64,000 bases of DNA from Methylomonas sp. ZR1 (GCF_013141865.1 NZ_RCST01000001.1:4712001-4776000); one strand, 5' to 3'. Positions 30,197 to 40,547 are shown, counted from the stretch's first letter. Notes: generated by a model from the sequence alone, not told the origin. A program made the numbers and translations.

Positions 30197-31123
30197 ATGA
30201 TCCTGACGCTAATCTTGGCAATCTGTATCGGCCTGCTGCTGGGCTTGCTGGGCGGCGGTGGCTCGATTTTGACAGTGCCGATGCTGGTTTACGTGCTGCA
30301 TGTACCGCCCAAGACCGCTATCGTCACCTCATTTGTGGTGGTAGGCGTCTCCAGCCTGATGGCGTTGATCCCACATGCGCGGCGCGGCCATGTCTGCTGG
30401 AAAAGCGCGCTGGTATTCGGTTTGGCCGGGATGCTCGGCGCATTCGGCGGTGGCCGTTTGGCCGGGCATTTTTCCGGGGACTGGCTCATGGTGTTTTTTG
30501 GAGCGATTACCTTGTTGACGGGTCTGGCGATGATTTTCAAGAAAACGCCAAGCCAGCCGGCTGTTGAGCAGACGTTACCGATGTGTCCTTTACAAACACC
30601 GGTATTGCGATTGTTATTCGACGGGGTTTTGGTCGGTGGGCTGACCGGCTTGGTGGGGGTCGGTGGCGGATTTTTGATCGTGCCGGCATTGACCTTGCTG
30701 GTGGGGTTGCCGATGCCGGCGGCTATCGGTACGTCTTTACTGGTTATTGTCATGAACGCCAGCGCCGGCTTGAGCGGCTACGCGAATCACGCCCAACTGG
30801 ATATTCCGTTGATGGCGCTGGTGACGGCGGGTGCGGTAATGGGCAGTTTTCTGGGTGGCTGGTTATCCAACTTCATCAGCGCGACGGCGTTACGCCGCGG
30901 GTTTGGTTGGTTCGTGATACTGGTGGCGGTTTATGTATTGTTTAACGCGCTGAGCTGGCAACTATTGGCATCGTTAGAGCTGTGGCAGGATGACGAACGT
31001 GCCTGGCGACGAGGCTTGGCAGGATTGGCCGCCTTGTTGGCGCTCGGTTTGATAGGCAACCGCATTCATAGCCATACGCCGCGCAGAGAAGCGTTGCCAA
31101 TGTCGCCCCGCCATCACCTTTGA
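30197..31123 (+). CDS. TauE/SafE family exporter (probable sulfite exporter)
   Basis: A 308-residue membrane protein with eight or nine helices in two inverted halves, each opening with a Gly-rich motif (LLGGGGSILTVPML and LVGVGGGFLIVPALT). This is the DUF81/TauE pattern. It starts 13 bases after the persulfide dioxygenase. Sulfite or thiosulfate export is inferred from that context. Confidence 0.85.
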   Translation: MILTLILAICIGLLLGLLGGGGSILTVPMLVYVLHVPPKTAIVTSFVVVGVSSLMALIPHARRGHVCWKSALVFGLAGMLGAFGGGRLAGHFSGDWLMVFFGAITLLTGLAMIFKKTPSQPAVEQTLPMCPLQTPVLRLLFDGVLVGGLTGLVGVGGGFLIVPALTLLVGLPMPAAIGTSLLVIVMNASAGLSGYANHAQLDIPLMALVTAGAVMGSFLGGWLSNFISATALRRGFGWFVILVAVYVLFNALSWQLLASLELWQDDERAWRRGLAGLAALLALGLIGNRIHSHTPRREALPMSPRHHL

Positions 31124-31225
31124 ATTAGGCTAGACTAATATTGACGGTTGTGCTACGCCGTTGATTCCGCCATCCGGTGCCAACCGCCTGGCGTATAACT
31201 ATAAAAAATCGTTTGAGGAGGGTAT

Positions 31226-33094
31226 ATGTCTTATTCAATCAATACGTCACGTCGGCGCTTTTTTGCACAAAGTGGAGCGGGATTAATGGCGTGGGCTGCG
31301 GCGCCCGCATGGCTGAGAGCGATGGAAAACATGGCCGAGATGCCGACGATGCCGCCGCGCAAAGCCTCGGCCAATTTTCACCCGGACGTGGAATTGGACT
31401 TGATCTGCAAACCAAACGCGGTGGCTATTTTGCCCGGCCAGCCCACGCGCGTGCAGCAGTATTTTGCGAAATTGGTGAAGGGACCGGCGCAGACTTTAAC
31501 GGAAATTCCCGGCTCTTATTTGGGGCCGATACTGCGCTTCGAAAAGGGCCAAAAGATCAGAATCAATCTGCATAATCAGCTTAACGAACCGAGTATTACC
31601 CACTGGCATGGTTTGCATGTACCTGCGGAAGTGGACGGGCATCCGCTGTACACGATAGACAGCGGCCAAGTGTTTGTGTACGAATTTGAAATGCTCAACC
31701 GCGCCAGCATGAATATTTACCATCCGCATCCGCACAACACCACAGCCAAGCAGGTTTATCACGGTTTGGCGGGTGCGATTTTGGTGAACGACGAGGAAGA
31801 ACGGCGCCTGGAACTGCCCGGCGGCGAATACGAAGTGCCGATCGTGATTCAGGACCGCAAGTTCGACGCGAATAATCAATTGCAATATGTGCATGCCATG
31901 CACGACAGAATGATGGGTTTTTACGGCGACCGGATTTTAGTGAACGGTCTGGCCAATTTTCAGCTCGACGTCGCCAGTCGAGCTTATCGTTTCCGCGTCC
32001 TCAACGGCTCAACGGCGCGCATCTACAAACTGGCTTGGGACGACAAATCGCCTATCACCGTCATCGGCACCGATGGCGGTTTGTTGGAAGCACCGGTCAA
32101 TAAACCATACGTGATGCTGGCCCCCGGCGAGCGTTTGGATATTTGGGCGGATTTCAGCGGGCGTAAAGTTGGCTCTCAGTTGGTGTTGCGCAGCCGTTCT
32201 TTTTCCGGCGTATTGCCGGGCATGGCCGAACGGATGATGAGCGGTGGTCAAGGCGATCATGGCCGTATGGGTGGCGGCATGGGTATGCATGCCAGCGCCA
32301 TACCGGTGGGTAGCGACTATCCGATTTTTACGGTGAAAGTCACCCGGCAGCAAAGTGATAGTCCGAAATTACCTAACAGCCTGGCGAAAATTAACCATTA
32401 CAGCGTAAACGACACAGCCAATCCCGGTAAACCGGTGCCCATCGCTATTTCGGAAGGGCCGATGCGCATGGTTTTAAATGGCCGGCCTTATGCTTATAAC
32501 GATATTTTGCCGAGCGAGCGCATTCCCGTAAATACCGTGCAATTGCTGGAAATTTTTCATGCGCATGGCGGTGGCGGACACGGCGATAAAGCCGGTGGCG
32601 AGCACAGCAGTGCCGAGAAGGCCGATGCCGGTTCCCACAAAATGGGCGGTATGGGCATGATGGGTGGTATGCGGCATGGTGATAACAACCAGGGCGAAGG
32701 TGAGCACCGGCGCATGGGTATGATGGGCATGCGCCACGGCGGCGAGAACGCAGAAGCCGGTGGGCATCAGATGGGCGGCATGGGCGGTATGAGCGGTATG
32801 AGCGGTATGGGAGGCGGAATGGGTATGATGATGTCCATGGCCCATCCGATTCATTTGCACGGCCAATATTTTCAAATCCTGAGCCGAACTATCGCCAATA
32901 ACGAAAGCGCAGATTACGCCACGGTTAAAGAGGGTTTTATCGAAGGCGGCTGGAAAGACACGGTGTTGGTGATGCCGGGCGAGCGGGTCAAAATCATCAA
33001 GCCCTTCCAGGATTTCAAAGGTTTATTCATGTACCACTGCCATAACCTGGAACATGAAGATATGGGCATGATGCGCGATTTCCTGGTGGTCTAA
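31226..33094 (+). CDS. Multicopper oxidase with Met/His-rich insert (CopA/CueO type)
   Basis: A 622-residue periplasmic enzyme with a Tat signal (SRRRFF). Copper motifs are in order: HWHGLH, HPHPHN, HPIHLHG and the C-terminal HCHNLEHEDMGMM with the type 1 ligands. Between the third and fourth cupredoxin parts, residues 445-540 are extremely rich in Met, His and Gly (many GGM and MGM steps), like the methionine-rich segments of copper oxidases. It probably oxidises Cu(I) and protects against copper. A GAGGAGG site precedes the ATG. Confidence 0.92.
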   Translation: MSYSINTSRRRFFAQSGAGLMAWAAAPAWLRAMENMAEMPTMPPRKASANFHPDVELDLICKPNAVAILPGQPTRVQQYFAKLVKGPAQTLTEIPGSYLGPILRFEKGQKIRINLHNQLNEPSITHWHGLHVPAEVDGHPLYTIDSGQVFVYEFEMLNRASMNIYHPHPHNTTAKQVYHGLAGAILVNDEEERRLELPGGEYEVPIVIQDRKFDANNQLQYVHAMHDRMMGFYGDRILVNGLANFQLDVASRAYRFRVLNGSTARIYKLAWDDKSPITVIGTDGGLLEAPVNKPYVMLAPGERLDIWADFSGRKVGSQLVLRSRSFSGVLPGMAERMMSGGQGDHGRMGGGMGMHASAIPVGSDYPIFTVKVTRQQSDSPKLPNSLAKINHYSVNDTANPGKPVPIAISEGPMRMVLNGRPYAYNDILPSERIPVNTVQLLEIFHAHGGGGHGDKAGGEHSSAEKADAGSHKMGGMGMMGGMRHGDNNQGEGEHRRMGMMGMRHGGENAEAGGHQMGGMGGMSGMSGMGGGMGMMMSMAHPIHLHGQYFQILSRTIANNESADYATVKEGFIEGGWKDTVLVMPGERVKIIKPFQDFKGLFMYHCHNLEHEDMGMMRDFLVV

Positions 33095-33125
33095 CCGGAA
33101 AGCGCCAATTGTCAGGGAGCGGGAT

Positions 33126-34157
33126 ATGACGATGATCAACAGGCATTTAACAGTCGAAGGCATGCACTGCCCTGGTTGCGAAGACACCATTCGCCTAGCG
33201 CTGGCCGATTTGCCGGGTGTGATAACGCTGGATGTCAGCTACGCGCGAGCGACGGTGGATGTGCAATTCGACGACCAGCTTGCCGACGAAGCGGTGATAG
33301 ACCAAGCCATTCGTGCCAAGGGTTACGCTGTGGCACTGACGCCGCGGCCTGCCGGCGGTAAGCTGAAAGGCCTGTTGATTTTTCTGTTGTTATTGTTAGC
33401 GGTCGGCGGCGTGACGTTCTGGGGCAAGAGTTTGATGCCCGGCGTGATGCAACAAATATCACCGCACATGGACCAAGCGGTGTTGTTGGGCATCGGTTTT
33501 CTCACCGGTTTTCATTGCATCGGTATGTGCGGTGGTTTTGTGGTGGGTTACACCGATCCCCGTCAAGCCAAATCTCGCCAGCTGCTGGCGCATTTACGTT
33601 ACGCAGTCGGCAAAACCTTGTCCTACAGCGCACTCGGCGCCGGATTTGGCTTGTTGGGCGCCGCCATTGCGATTACCCCGCCGATGCGCGGCGGACTGGC
33701 TTTAGCTGCCAGCCTGTTTTTGTTGCTGTACGGTCTGAAGATGCTCAACGTCTTTGCCGTCTTGCGCCGCTTTACCTTGCGCATGCCCAAGGCCGTCAAT
33801 CGCCAGCTTGCAGATGAAATGCGCAAACCGCGCAGTGCTTTGCGTACCGGCTTGTTGACCGGTTTTTTGCTGGGTTGTGGACCGTTACAAGCCATGTATG
33901 TGATGGCTGCAGGCAGCGGCGACCCGCTACAGGGCGCGTCGATGCTGTTCTGGTTTGGTCTCGGTACGTTAGCGCCCTTGCTCGGATTTGGGTTCTTCGC
34001 CAGCCTGTTGTCGCCGATTTTCATGCGCCAGTTGGTAAAGGTTTCCGCAATATTGGTGATCGCGATGGGCGTGATGATGGCGCAACGCGGCTTGAAAATC
34101 GTCCAGGCAGGCCAGATGCCCGCAGCGATGCCTGCGCATACTCAGCCCGTTCAGTGA
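33126..34157 (+). CDS. HMA domain fused to SafE/DsbD-like membrane domain
   Basis: A 343-residue protein. Residues 5-70 form a heavy-metal-associated domain with the MHCPGC copper site. After one helix (82-100), a six-helix domain contains GFHCIGMCGGF and GCGPLQAMYVMAAGSG, as in the SafE/CcdA-like family (DsbD_2). Such fusions occur in copper clusters and probably move copper or reducing power across the inner membrane. GGGAGCGGG precedes the start, 31 bases after the oxidase gene. Confidence 0.85.
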   Translation: MTMINRHLTVEGMHCPGCEDTIRLALADLPGVITLDVSYARATVDVQFDDQLADEAVIDQAIRAKGYAVALTPRPAGGKLKGLLIFLLLLLAVGGVTFWGKSLMPGVMQQISPHMDQAVLLGIGFLTGFHCIGMCGGFVVGYTDPRQAKSRQLLAHLRYAVGKTLSYSALGAGFGLLGAAIAITPPMRGGLALAASLFLLLYGLKMLNVFAVLRRFTLRMPKAVNRQLADEMRKPRSALRTGLLTGFLLGCGPLQAMYVMAAGSGDPLQGASMLFWFGLGTLAPLLGFGFFASLLSPIFMRQLVKVSAILVIAMGVMMAQRGLKIVQAGQMPAAMPAHTQPVQ

Positions 34158-34166
34158 GGTAAAATT

Positions 34167-34586
34167 TTGGATATTCAGCGTTTCAGACAATTGAACGAGC
34201 AGGCCAAATTGCTGGCGGACGAAATAGGCAATTTGCTGATCGAAATATTTCATTATTTGGCCTTGTTTGTCATTGGTGCCAGTATTGTCTGGTCGGCGGT
34301 GGTGGCTTACGGCGGCATGATGCTGCAAGGCCACGCCACCATTGGTGACATTTTGCTGTTGTTTATCTATTTAGAGCTGGGTGCGATGGTCGGCATCTAT
34401 TTCAAAACCAACCTAATGCCGGTGCGTTGTCTGATTTACATTGCCATCACCGCGTTGGCTAGGTTGTTGATCGCGGATATTCAAGCCCATCATCAGGCCG
34501 ATATGGGCATTTTGTTGGTGTCCGGCGGCATTTTATTGTTGGCCTTGTCGACCGTGATTATTCGCAAGCCAAGTGACGATACCTGA
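34167..34586 (+). CDS. PsiE-like membrane protein
   Basis: A 139-residue protein with four predicted membrane helices and the features of the PsiE (phosphate-starvation-inducible E) family, including LGAMVGIYFKTNLMPVRCLI. The TTG start at 34167 is backed by GAGG seven bases upstream. Its role is unknown; it lies ten bases after the HMA-SafE gene in the copper/sulfur cluster. Confidence 0.8.
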   Translation: MDIQRFRQLNEQAKLLADEIGNLLIEIFHYLALFVIGASIVWSAVVAYGGMMLQGHATIGDILLLFIYLELGAMVGIYFKTNLMPVRCLIYIAITALARLLIADIQAHHQADMGILLVSGGILLLALSTVIIRKPSDDT

Positions 34587-34616
34587 ACCGGCAGTTACAG
34601 ATAAAGGAAGATTAAA

Positions 34617-35129
34617 ATGAACAAATCATTACTGATTGCGGCGTTGGTGCTAACGGCTCCTATTGTCCAGGCTATTCCACCTGTCGATCCATCGCGCTTA
34701 GACGCAGTGCAAGAGCGCGGCAGCCATGTCATGCCGTTTGCGCTGGAAAAAACCCTGCATATTTTCAATAAGACTGATACTGGTGGTATTCAACAAGTGA
34801 TCGCTAAGGATGCTGCTGACAGCCAACAAATTGGCTTAGTGCGCAGTCATCTGTCGCAACTGGCTACACATTTTGCGGCTGGCGATTTTTCAGGGCCGCG
34901 GCGCATTCATGGGGATGACATGCCGGGGCTAAACGCCTTGGCGTCGGCAGCCGGGAAAGTCAGTTTTGCCTATCGGGAATTGCCGAACGGTGCCGAGATC
35001 GAGTATCGGAGTGAAGATAAGCAGCTGATTGAGGCAGTGCACAGCTACTTCGATGCCCAACTCAGCGACCACGCTCGCCATGCTGTGCCCGGTGGACATG
35101 CTATGCATCATGGTGGTCATCAGCCATAG
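34617..35129 (+). CDS. His-rich periplasmic protein of the copper cluster, unknown
   Basis: A 170-residue protein with a signal peptide (cleavage after VQA). A domain with IFNKTDTGGIQQVIAKD and RIHGDDMPG is followed by a His-rich tail (DHARHAVPGGHAMHHGGHQP), a likely copper site. I do not know a function for this family. AAGGAAG precedes the start. It ends exactly next to the stop of the minus-strand GGDEF/EAL gene. Confidence 0.75.
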   Translation: MNKSLLIAALVLTAPIVQAIPPVDPSRLDAVQERGSHVMPFALEKTLHIFNKTDTGGIQQVIAKDAADSQQIGLVRSHLSQLATHFAAGDFSGPRRIHGDDMPGLNALASAAGKVSFAYRELPNGAEIEYRSEDKQLIEAVHSYFDAQLSDHARHAVPGGHAMHHGGHQP

Positions 35130-37256
35130 TTACTTTTCGGCGGCTCCGGCTTGGGGATGTGATTTTTCCAACCACTCTCGATTAGGATGCCAGTGGCTGA
35201 TCCAGGCGGGCAAATCTGCAGCAGGCATCGGCCGCGCAATGCCGTAGCCCTGAGCGTTGTCGCAGCCCAGTTTCAGCAATAGCAAGCCATGTTCATCGGT
35301 TTCGACGCCTTCGGCTATTACTTGCCGATGAAAGGCGGCGGTGAGATTGATAATGCCGGCGACGATGGCTAGATCTTCCGGGTCGCCGAGAATGTCGCGA
35401 ATAAAGGATTGGTCGATTTTTAAGGTGTCGGCAGGTAAGGCTTTCAGGTAAGTTAGCGACGAATAGCCGGTACCGAAATCGTCCAATGCAAAGCCGACGC
35501 CCAGTTTTTGGCATTCCTTCATCACGGCGGTGACGCGGCCAATATCCTCCAGTGCGGCTGTTTCCAGTATCTCCAGTTCCAGGCAGTGGGGGCGCAGTTG
35601 CGGGTGCGCAGCGAAGCCGGTTTTCAAGGTGTCGACGAAATCCTGGTGCAGTAAGTGGCGCGGGGCGATATTGATGCTGATGGCAATGTTCAAGCCCATG
35701 TCTTGCCACGTTTGCAGGTGGTCCAGGGCGCGGGCCAATACCCAATTGCCCAGGGCGATGACCAGTTCGGTGCCTTCTATGTCGGGTAAAAACGCCGCAG
35801 GCGACAATAAGCCGCGCTCGGGATGCCGCCAGCGAATCAAAGCCTCCGCACCCAGCACTTTACCCAGGCGCATATTGACCTTGGGTTGGAAATACAATTC
35901 GAACTGGTTGTTGAGCAGCGCGGCTTCGATTTGCGTTAAGGTCTCGCCGCGGACCAGCGCTATTCTGTCCAGTTCCTGATCAAACAGGTGGTAGCGATTT
36001 TTGCCGCGCTGTTTGGCGACATACATGGCTTGGTCGGCATGCCGCAGCAGCGTGTCCGCGCTTGCCAGGTCATCAGGGTATAGGGTAAGGCCCACGCTGG
36101 CCGATACGCAGACCTGGTTATCATCTATGCTCAACGGTTCCGCGACTTTGCAGAGCATGCGCTCCAATACCGCCTCGCATTCGCGGGTGTCGTTAAAATC
36201 CAGCAAGAGCAGCACAAATTCGTCGCCGCCGATGCGGGCGACGGTATCGCCGGCTCTGAGGCAGTCGCGGATGCGTAGGGAAATTTCTATCAGTAACTGA
36301 TCCCCCGCTTCGTGGCCGAATTGGTCGTTGACCGGCTTAAAACCGTCGAGATCCAGATAGCATACCGCCATATGGTTGCCGGCGCGGTGTGTGTGGGCCA
36401 GCGCTTGGGCGAGGCGGTCTGCCAGTAATACGCGGTTGGGGATGCCGGTCAGCGGATCAAAATGGGCGATGCGTTCCAGATCGTATTCATGGTTCTTCAG
36501 CGGGGTAATGTCGGCCGACAAACCGATGTAATGATGAATTTTGCCGTCGTCGTCCCGCACTACCGAAATCGAGGTCAGCGCAGCAAAAACCTCGCCTTTT
36601 TTATTGCGGTTCCAGAGTTCGCCACTCCAATGATCGTGTGCGTTCAGTGCTTGCCATATGGCTTTGTAAAATTCCGCGGATTGCCGGCCGGATTTGAGAA
36701 TACTGGGATTTTTACCCAGCACTTCCTCGCGCGCGTAGCCGGTAATTCGACTAAAAGCCGCGTTGACATCAATGATGCGGTTCTCGCTGTCGGTAATAAC
36801 GACGCTGTCGTGAGTGTGGGCAAATACACTGGCCGCCAGGCGTTGCCCAGCCTCGCGGCGTTGCAGTTCTTGACGAAATTGTTCGCGTTGCAACAGATTG
36901 CGAATCCGCAAGCGGGCGATTTCGATGCTGATGGGTTTGGTCAAATAGTCCGCGGCGCCCAGAGAAAAGCCCAAGGCCTCGGCTTGAATTTCGTTCAAAG
37001 CGGTCACGAACACAATCGGAATGTCTTTTAACAGCGGACTGGCCTTGATCCGCCGACAGGTTTCGTAGCCGTCCATATCCGGCATCATGATGTCGAGCAG
37101 AATCAGATCAGGCGGCTCATCCTGCGCCAGTTCCAAGCCTTTAGCGCCGGAGGTGGCGATTTGAATTTGGTAATCGTCCTGCAAAGCCAAACCCAACAAG
37201 GCCAGGTTGGCGGGGGTGTCGTCGATGGCGAGAATTTTCAATTGTTTGCTGTTCAT
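35130..37256 (-). CDS. REC-PAS-GGDEF-EAL cyclic-di-GMP response regulator
   Basis: A 708-residue cytoplasmic protein. The receiver domain (about 5-120) has [15 protein letters not shown] with the phosphoacceptor Asp. A PAS domain follows (about 145-260). The GGDEF domain (270-430) has an intact GGDEF. The EAL domain (445-700) has [17 protein letters not shown] and IAEGVET intact. Both synthesis and breakdown of cyclic-di-GMP are therefore possible. ATG at 37256 overlaps the kinase stop (ATGA), so this is the output of the kinase encoded just upstream. Confidence 0.93.
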   Translation of the reverse strand: MNSKQLKILAIDDTPANLALLGLALQDDYQIQIATSGAKGLELAQDEPPDLILLDIMMPDMDGYETCRRIKASPLLKDIPIVFVTALNEIQAEALGFSLGAADYLTKPISIEIARLRIRNLLQREQFRQELQRREAGQRLAASVFAHTHDSVVITDSENRIIDVNAAFSRITGYAREEVLGKNPSILKSGRQSAEFYKAIWQALNAHDHWSGELWNRNKKGEVFAALTSISVVRDDDGKIHHYIGLSADITPLKNHEYDLERIAHFDPLTGIPNRVLLADRLAQALAHTHRAGNHMAVCYLDLDGFKPVNDQFGHEAGDQLLIEISLRIRDCLRAGDTVARIGGDEFVLLLLDFNDTRECEAVLERMLCKVAEPLSIDDNQVCVSASVGLTLYPDDLASADTLLRHADQAMYVAKQRGKNRYHLFDQELDRIALVRGETLTQIEAALLNNQFELYFQPKVNMRLGKVLGAEALIRWRHPERGLLSPAAFLPDIEGTELVIALGNWVLARALDHLQTWQDMGLNIAISINIAPRHLLHQDFVDTLKTGFAAHPQLRPHCLELEILETAALEDIGRVTAVMKECQKLGVGFALDDFGTGYSSLTYLKALPADTLKIDQSFIRDILGDPEDLAIVAGIINLTAAFHRQVIAEGVETDEHGLLLLKLGCDNAQGYGIARPMPAADLPAWISHWHPNREWLEKSHPQAGAAEK

Positions 37257-38905
37257 TCGGTTTGTACTCCATTCCAACCCAAGGCTGAATAAAGCTGCCG
37301 CAACAGCTGGCGTGCCTGGTCGAATTTCATTTCGTTAACCGACTGAGCTATTTCGGAAAACCGTGGTTCTAGCGCACTAGCGCGCAGTAAATTTTGCAAT
37401 GCTTTAACGTGATTAATGGCATGGAACATGTTTTTGGCCAATAAGTTATCGAGTTCGTCCATTAGCGGCCGTAATTCTTGGTTGTGGTGCAGCAAGGCGA
37501 TGTCTTCCGCACTGATTGCCGGGTCGGCTGCCGCAAAGAAGGGTTGCTCCGGATGGGCTGGCGCATCTTGATAATGTTCGGCATTGACTGCTGCGGAATA
37601 CAGCTCCGCGCACGGGACGGGTAAGCGTTGTTGTGCGGAATTGTGGTTATGCAGTTGATAGTCAACCAGGTCGCAGCGAATTCTGAACCAGAACCGGGCG
37701 CCCCTGCCCGGACTACTCTCCACGCCGGCTTCGCCCTGCATCAGCCCGGCAAAGCGTTGGACGATGGATAAGCCCAGACCGGTGCCGGCGTAACGCCGCG
37801 TCGAACTGGCGTCGATTTGGGTAAAGGGTTTGAAAAGTAGGCTCTGTTGGTCGGCGGCAATGCCGATGCCTTGATCGGACACGGAAAATTCCAGTTGTGC
37901 TTGCGAGTCTTGCCGCCGCAACTCGGTTACCTGGATTTGGATTACGCCATGATGGGTAAATTTGATGGCATTGCTGACCAGATTTGACAGCATTTGCCTG
38001 ACTCTGATTTGATCCAGTAGATAGCATTGCTCGCTTGGGCCGAGCCAGACGGTTTCGATTTGCAGGTTTTTCTGATGTGCGCTTTCCCCAAACAGCGACT
38101 GGACTTCGGTGATGATTTGCCGAGGCTGCGCGGCAGAGTAAACCAGCTCCAGCCGATTGGCTTCGATTTTAGACAAATCCAACACATCGTTTAACAGGGT
38201 TAATAGAGTCTGTCCGGATGCGAGGATAGTGCGGGCGCATTCTTGATGCTTGCTTGGGTCGCAGTCAGGTAGACTCAGCAGTTGCGCCATTCCCAAGATA
38301 CCGTTCAACGGGGTGCGGATTTCGTGCGACATGGTGGCCAGGAAATTACTTTTGGCCTGGTTCGCGCTTTCCGCGATGCGGGTTTTGATTTCATTGCTCA
38401 ATATCAGCGCCATGTGCGAGAAAAACGGCGATAGATAATCGCGCATTTGCGCGGAGCCCAACATGTCGGTCATTTTGATGGCGCCGATTAATTCTTTGCC
38501 CACCTGCAAGGGCATGACCCAGGTGCAGGCAATGGCCGGCGTCATGCCGCGCAGTAGCGTGTGCTCAGAATCCGAGGTTTGTTCGACAAAGCGGCGCTGC
38601 TGAAAAACTTCGTTGATTAAGGGATCGTCGATATGATCAATAATTTGGCGTTCGCCGGCTAAATTGGCGTAATGGATTGCCCCTGCGTCCAGATAATAAA
38701 TTTCGACATTGCTGCCGCCCAAACTGCCGCACAAAGCAGTCATTAAGCTCTCTAACAACCCTTCGACGCCGGCGATGGGGTTTAACAACTCCAGCATGTG
38801 CAGAATCAAATATAGATTCGCTTTTTCTTCCGAAAGCTTGCGGACGCGGGTTTCCAATTGCTTGATTTGGTCCTGCAACTCTTGATGGGAGGGCGCTTGG
38901 GTCAT
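37253..38905 (-). CDS. Cytosolic GAF histidine kinase of the corrinoid operon
   Basis: A 550-residue kinase without membrane helices. An N-terminal coiled coil (5-40) is followed by a GAF-like sensor (45-180), HisKA with [10 protein letters not shown], and the ATPase domain with NAIKF, DQGIGI and GTGLGL. A C-terminal helical segment of about 80 residues (ending [13 protein letters not shown]) resembles the tail found on many hybrid regulators. ATG at 38905 overlaps the stop of the DUF1638 gene; longer starts would lie inside that gene. It is coupled to the cyclic-di-GMP regulator downstream. Confidence 0.92.
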   Translation of the reverse strand: MTQAPSHQELQDQIKQLETRVRKLSEEKANLYLILHMLELLNPIAGVEGLLESLMTALCGSLGGSNVEIYYLDAGAIHYANLAGERQIIDHIDDPLINEVFQQRRFVEQTSDSEHTLLRGMTPAIACTWVMPLQVGKELIGAIKMTDMLGSAQMRDYLSPFFSHMALILSNEIKTRIAESANQAKSNFLATMSHEIRTPLNGILGMAQLLSLPDCDPSKHQECARTILASGQTLLTLLNDVLDLSKIEANRLELVYSAAQPRQIITEVQSLFGESAHQKNLQIETVWLGPSEQCYLLDQIRVRQMLSNLVSNAIKFTHHGVIQIQVTELRRQDSQAQLEFSVSDQGIGIAADQQSLLFKPFTQIDASSTRRYAGTGLGLSIVQRFAGLMQGEAGVESSPGRGARFWFRIRCDLVDYQLHNHNSAQQRLPVPCAELYSAAVNAEHYQDAPAHPEQPFFAAADPAISAEDIALLHHNQELRPLMDELDNLLAKNMFHAINHVKALQNLLRASALEPRFSEIAQSVNEMKFDQARQLLRQLYSALGWNGVQTE

Positions 38906-39522
38906 TGTTCCGCAGCAAGCCGGCGTTGGATGGCATCGGCCAAAACGGTTTCCAAATGCTCCAGGCTGACATCCATCCATGCCAGCGGCAAATCCACGAA
39001 GCGCGCGGCGGTTTCGGCGGCGGCGCTGAAATCGCCGTTACAGGGGGTACGCAGCGCCAGAATATATTTATGACTACTGTGAAATATCTCCCTGATCACC
39101 GTCATGTTTGCGCCGAAGCAGGCGGTGATCATGGGTTCCCAGGTCAAGGCCCAGTCTTCCAGTAAAAAATACGCGCCTTTTTCCAGTTCCTGCATGAATA
39201 ACTCGTAGCCGAGCAGCATGACGATACAGTTTTGGCCGTGGGTGCGGCAAGTGTGGTGGCCCTCCAGATATTTCTCCATCAACGGGTGGCAGCCGCCGTA
39301 AAACACCACGGTTTTTTCGCCGAGTTTCTCGCGTTCTTCCAGCGCCTGATTCAGCTCGGTCGACAAACGATTCAGGTAATTGTGCAAGGCCGAATCCAGA
39401 TAATGGGTATGCACGTTCCAGTGATTTTTCGCGATTAGTCCGTCCACTTCCTTACGCAAAATGCCGCAGCCCACCATGGTCAGCGGAGTTTGATTTTCCG
39501 GATGTATCGCGAAGGTTTTCAT
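38902..39522 (-). CDS. DUF1638 protein of the corrinoid operon
   Basis: A 206-residue soluble protein. Its conserved-looking Cys residues are C19 (VGCGIL), C78 (YGGCHP), C92 and C99 (TCRTHGQNC), a possible metal or corrinoid site. DUF1638 proteins are common beside corrinoid methyltransferases in anaerobes and archaea, but their reaction is not known. It is coupled at both ends by ATGA overlaps, to the methyltransferase upstream and the kinase downstream. Confidence 0.85.
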   Translation of the reverse strand: MKTFAIHPENQTPLTMVGCGILRKEVDGLIAKNHWNVHTHYLDSALHNYLNRLSTELNQALEEREKLGEKTVVFYGGCHPLMEKYLEGHHTCRTHGQNCIVMLLGYELFMQELEKGAYFLLEDWALTWEPMITACFGANMTVIREIFHSSHKYILALRTPCNGDFSAAAETAARFVDLPLAWMDVSLEHLETVLADAIQRRLAAEQ

Positions 39523-40547
39523 GGCAGTCTCCCGTATTCGAATGCTGCATCGACCATAGTCCGAATATTGGCCTCGGGCACAGCCATTGGCATGACGCCG
39601 TTACCGAACAAAAAATGGCCGCCGGTTTTGCCGATTTCGATAATACGCTGCACTTCGGCGCGGGTTTGCTCGGTGCTCCAGTGAATCATTTTAATATCGT
39701 CGATCACCCCGCAGGTCAGGCCGCGATTACCGATCAGGCGTTTGGCTTCGGCTAAGTCGGCAAGTGGGCTGATGTAGTGAGTTTTGATGTGAAGTTCATC
39801 GAAAACCAAATCGATCACATCGTTAAAACCCGCCATGCCGCAGTAATAAACGATGTCCTCATTTCCGCCCGGCAGCAAGTCCCGGCGCATCCAGGGCATC
39901 ACCTTTTGCTCAATTTGCTTGCGGCTGACGAAGTAGGGCGAGCCAAACGGCGTGGAGTAAATCAACACATTGGCGCCCAAGGCCCGTAAGGCGGCGATTT
40001 CCTGCCGGCAGAAATCCGAGCATTTGCGCAGCAGTTCGTCGCGGACATCAAACGGGCCGAGCAGGAATAACTCCATCCATTTATCCATACCCATCAAGAT
40101 GGCCGGCAAGGTGGTCGAGGCCGTGACGTAGGCGCAAATCGGATGCGTGGTGCCGACTTCGCAGCACAAAATCTTTAGACAGTCGGCAACCGATTGCCAG
40201 GCCGGATGCTGTGTAATGTCGGTGGGAATGTCGAGTTTGGCAATGTCGTCCAGGTTTTTGATGACGAAGTCCGCGACATTTGGAACGCCGTCGTCGGCAA
40301 ACAGGATTTCCCGGCAACCCAGCAACTCCGCTTCCTTGCCAACATAATGCAGGCTCCAGATGTTGTCGTAGCCGTAGCGCCGCAACAGGCGTAATTGGCC
40401 GTCGGCCACATATTCGCCCCTGCTGAAGTATTGCTTGGCGGGCATGCCCAATTCTCGGGCGCCGTGATCGGACATATTGCAAAAAACCGGAATGCGCGGC
40501 GCGGGGTTGCCGGTCGCCGCCGCGGTGAGGATTTCCATAGGTGTCAT
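39519..40547 (-). CDS. UroD-type corrinoid methyltransferase (MtaA/MtbA-like), zinc site altered
   Basis: A 342-residue TIM-barrel protein of the uroporphyrinogen decarboxylase-like methyltransferase family. In MtaA-type enzymes zinc is held by H-x-C and a later Cys in a GCG segment. Here these read Y234-Y-C236-G and G-N316-G, so only one of the three ligands remains. A thiol-activating role (coenzyme M or similar) is thus unlikely. The gene lies between the corrinoid protein and DUF1638 with ATGA overlaps. Its substrate is unknown. Confidence 0.85.
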   Translation of the reverse strand: MTPMEILTAAATGNPAPRIPVFCNMSDHGARELGMPAKQYFSRGEYVADGQLRLLRRYGYDNIWSLHYVGKEAELLGCREILFADDGVPNVADFVIKNLDDIAKLDIPTDITQHPAWQSVADCLKILCCEVGTTHPICAYVTASTTLPAILMGMDKWMELFLLGPFDVRDELLRKCSDFCRQEIAALRALGANVLIYSTPFGSPYFVSRKQIEQKVMPWMRRDLLPGGNEDIVYYCGMAGFNDVIDLVFDELHIKTHYISPLADLAEAKRLIGNRGLTCGVIDDIKMIHWSTEQTRAEVQRIIEIGKTGGHFLFGNGVMPMAVPEANIRTMVDAAFEYGRLP

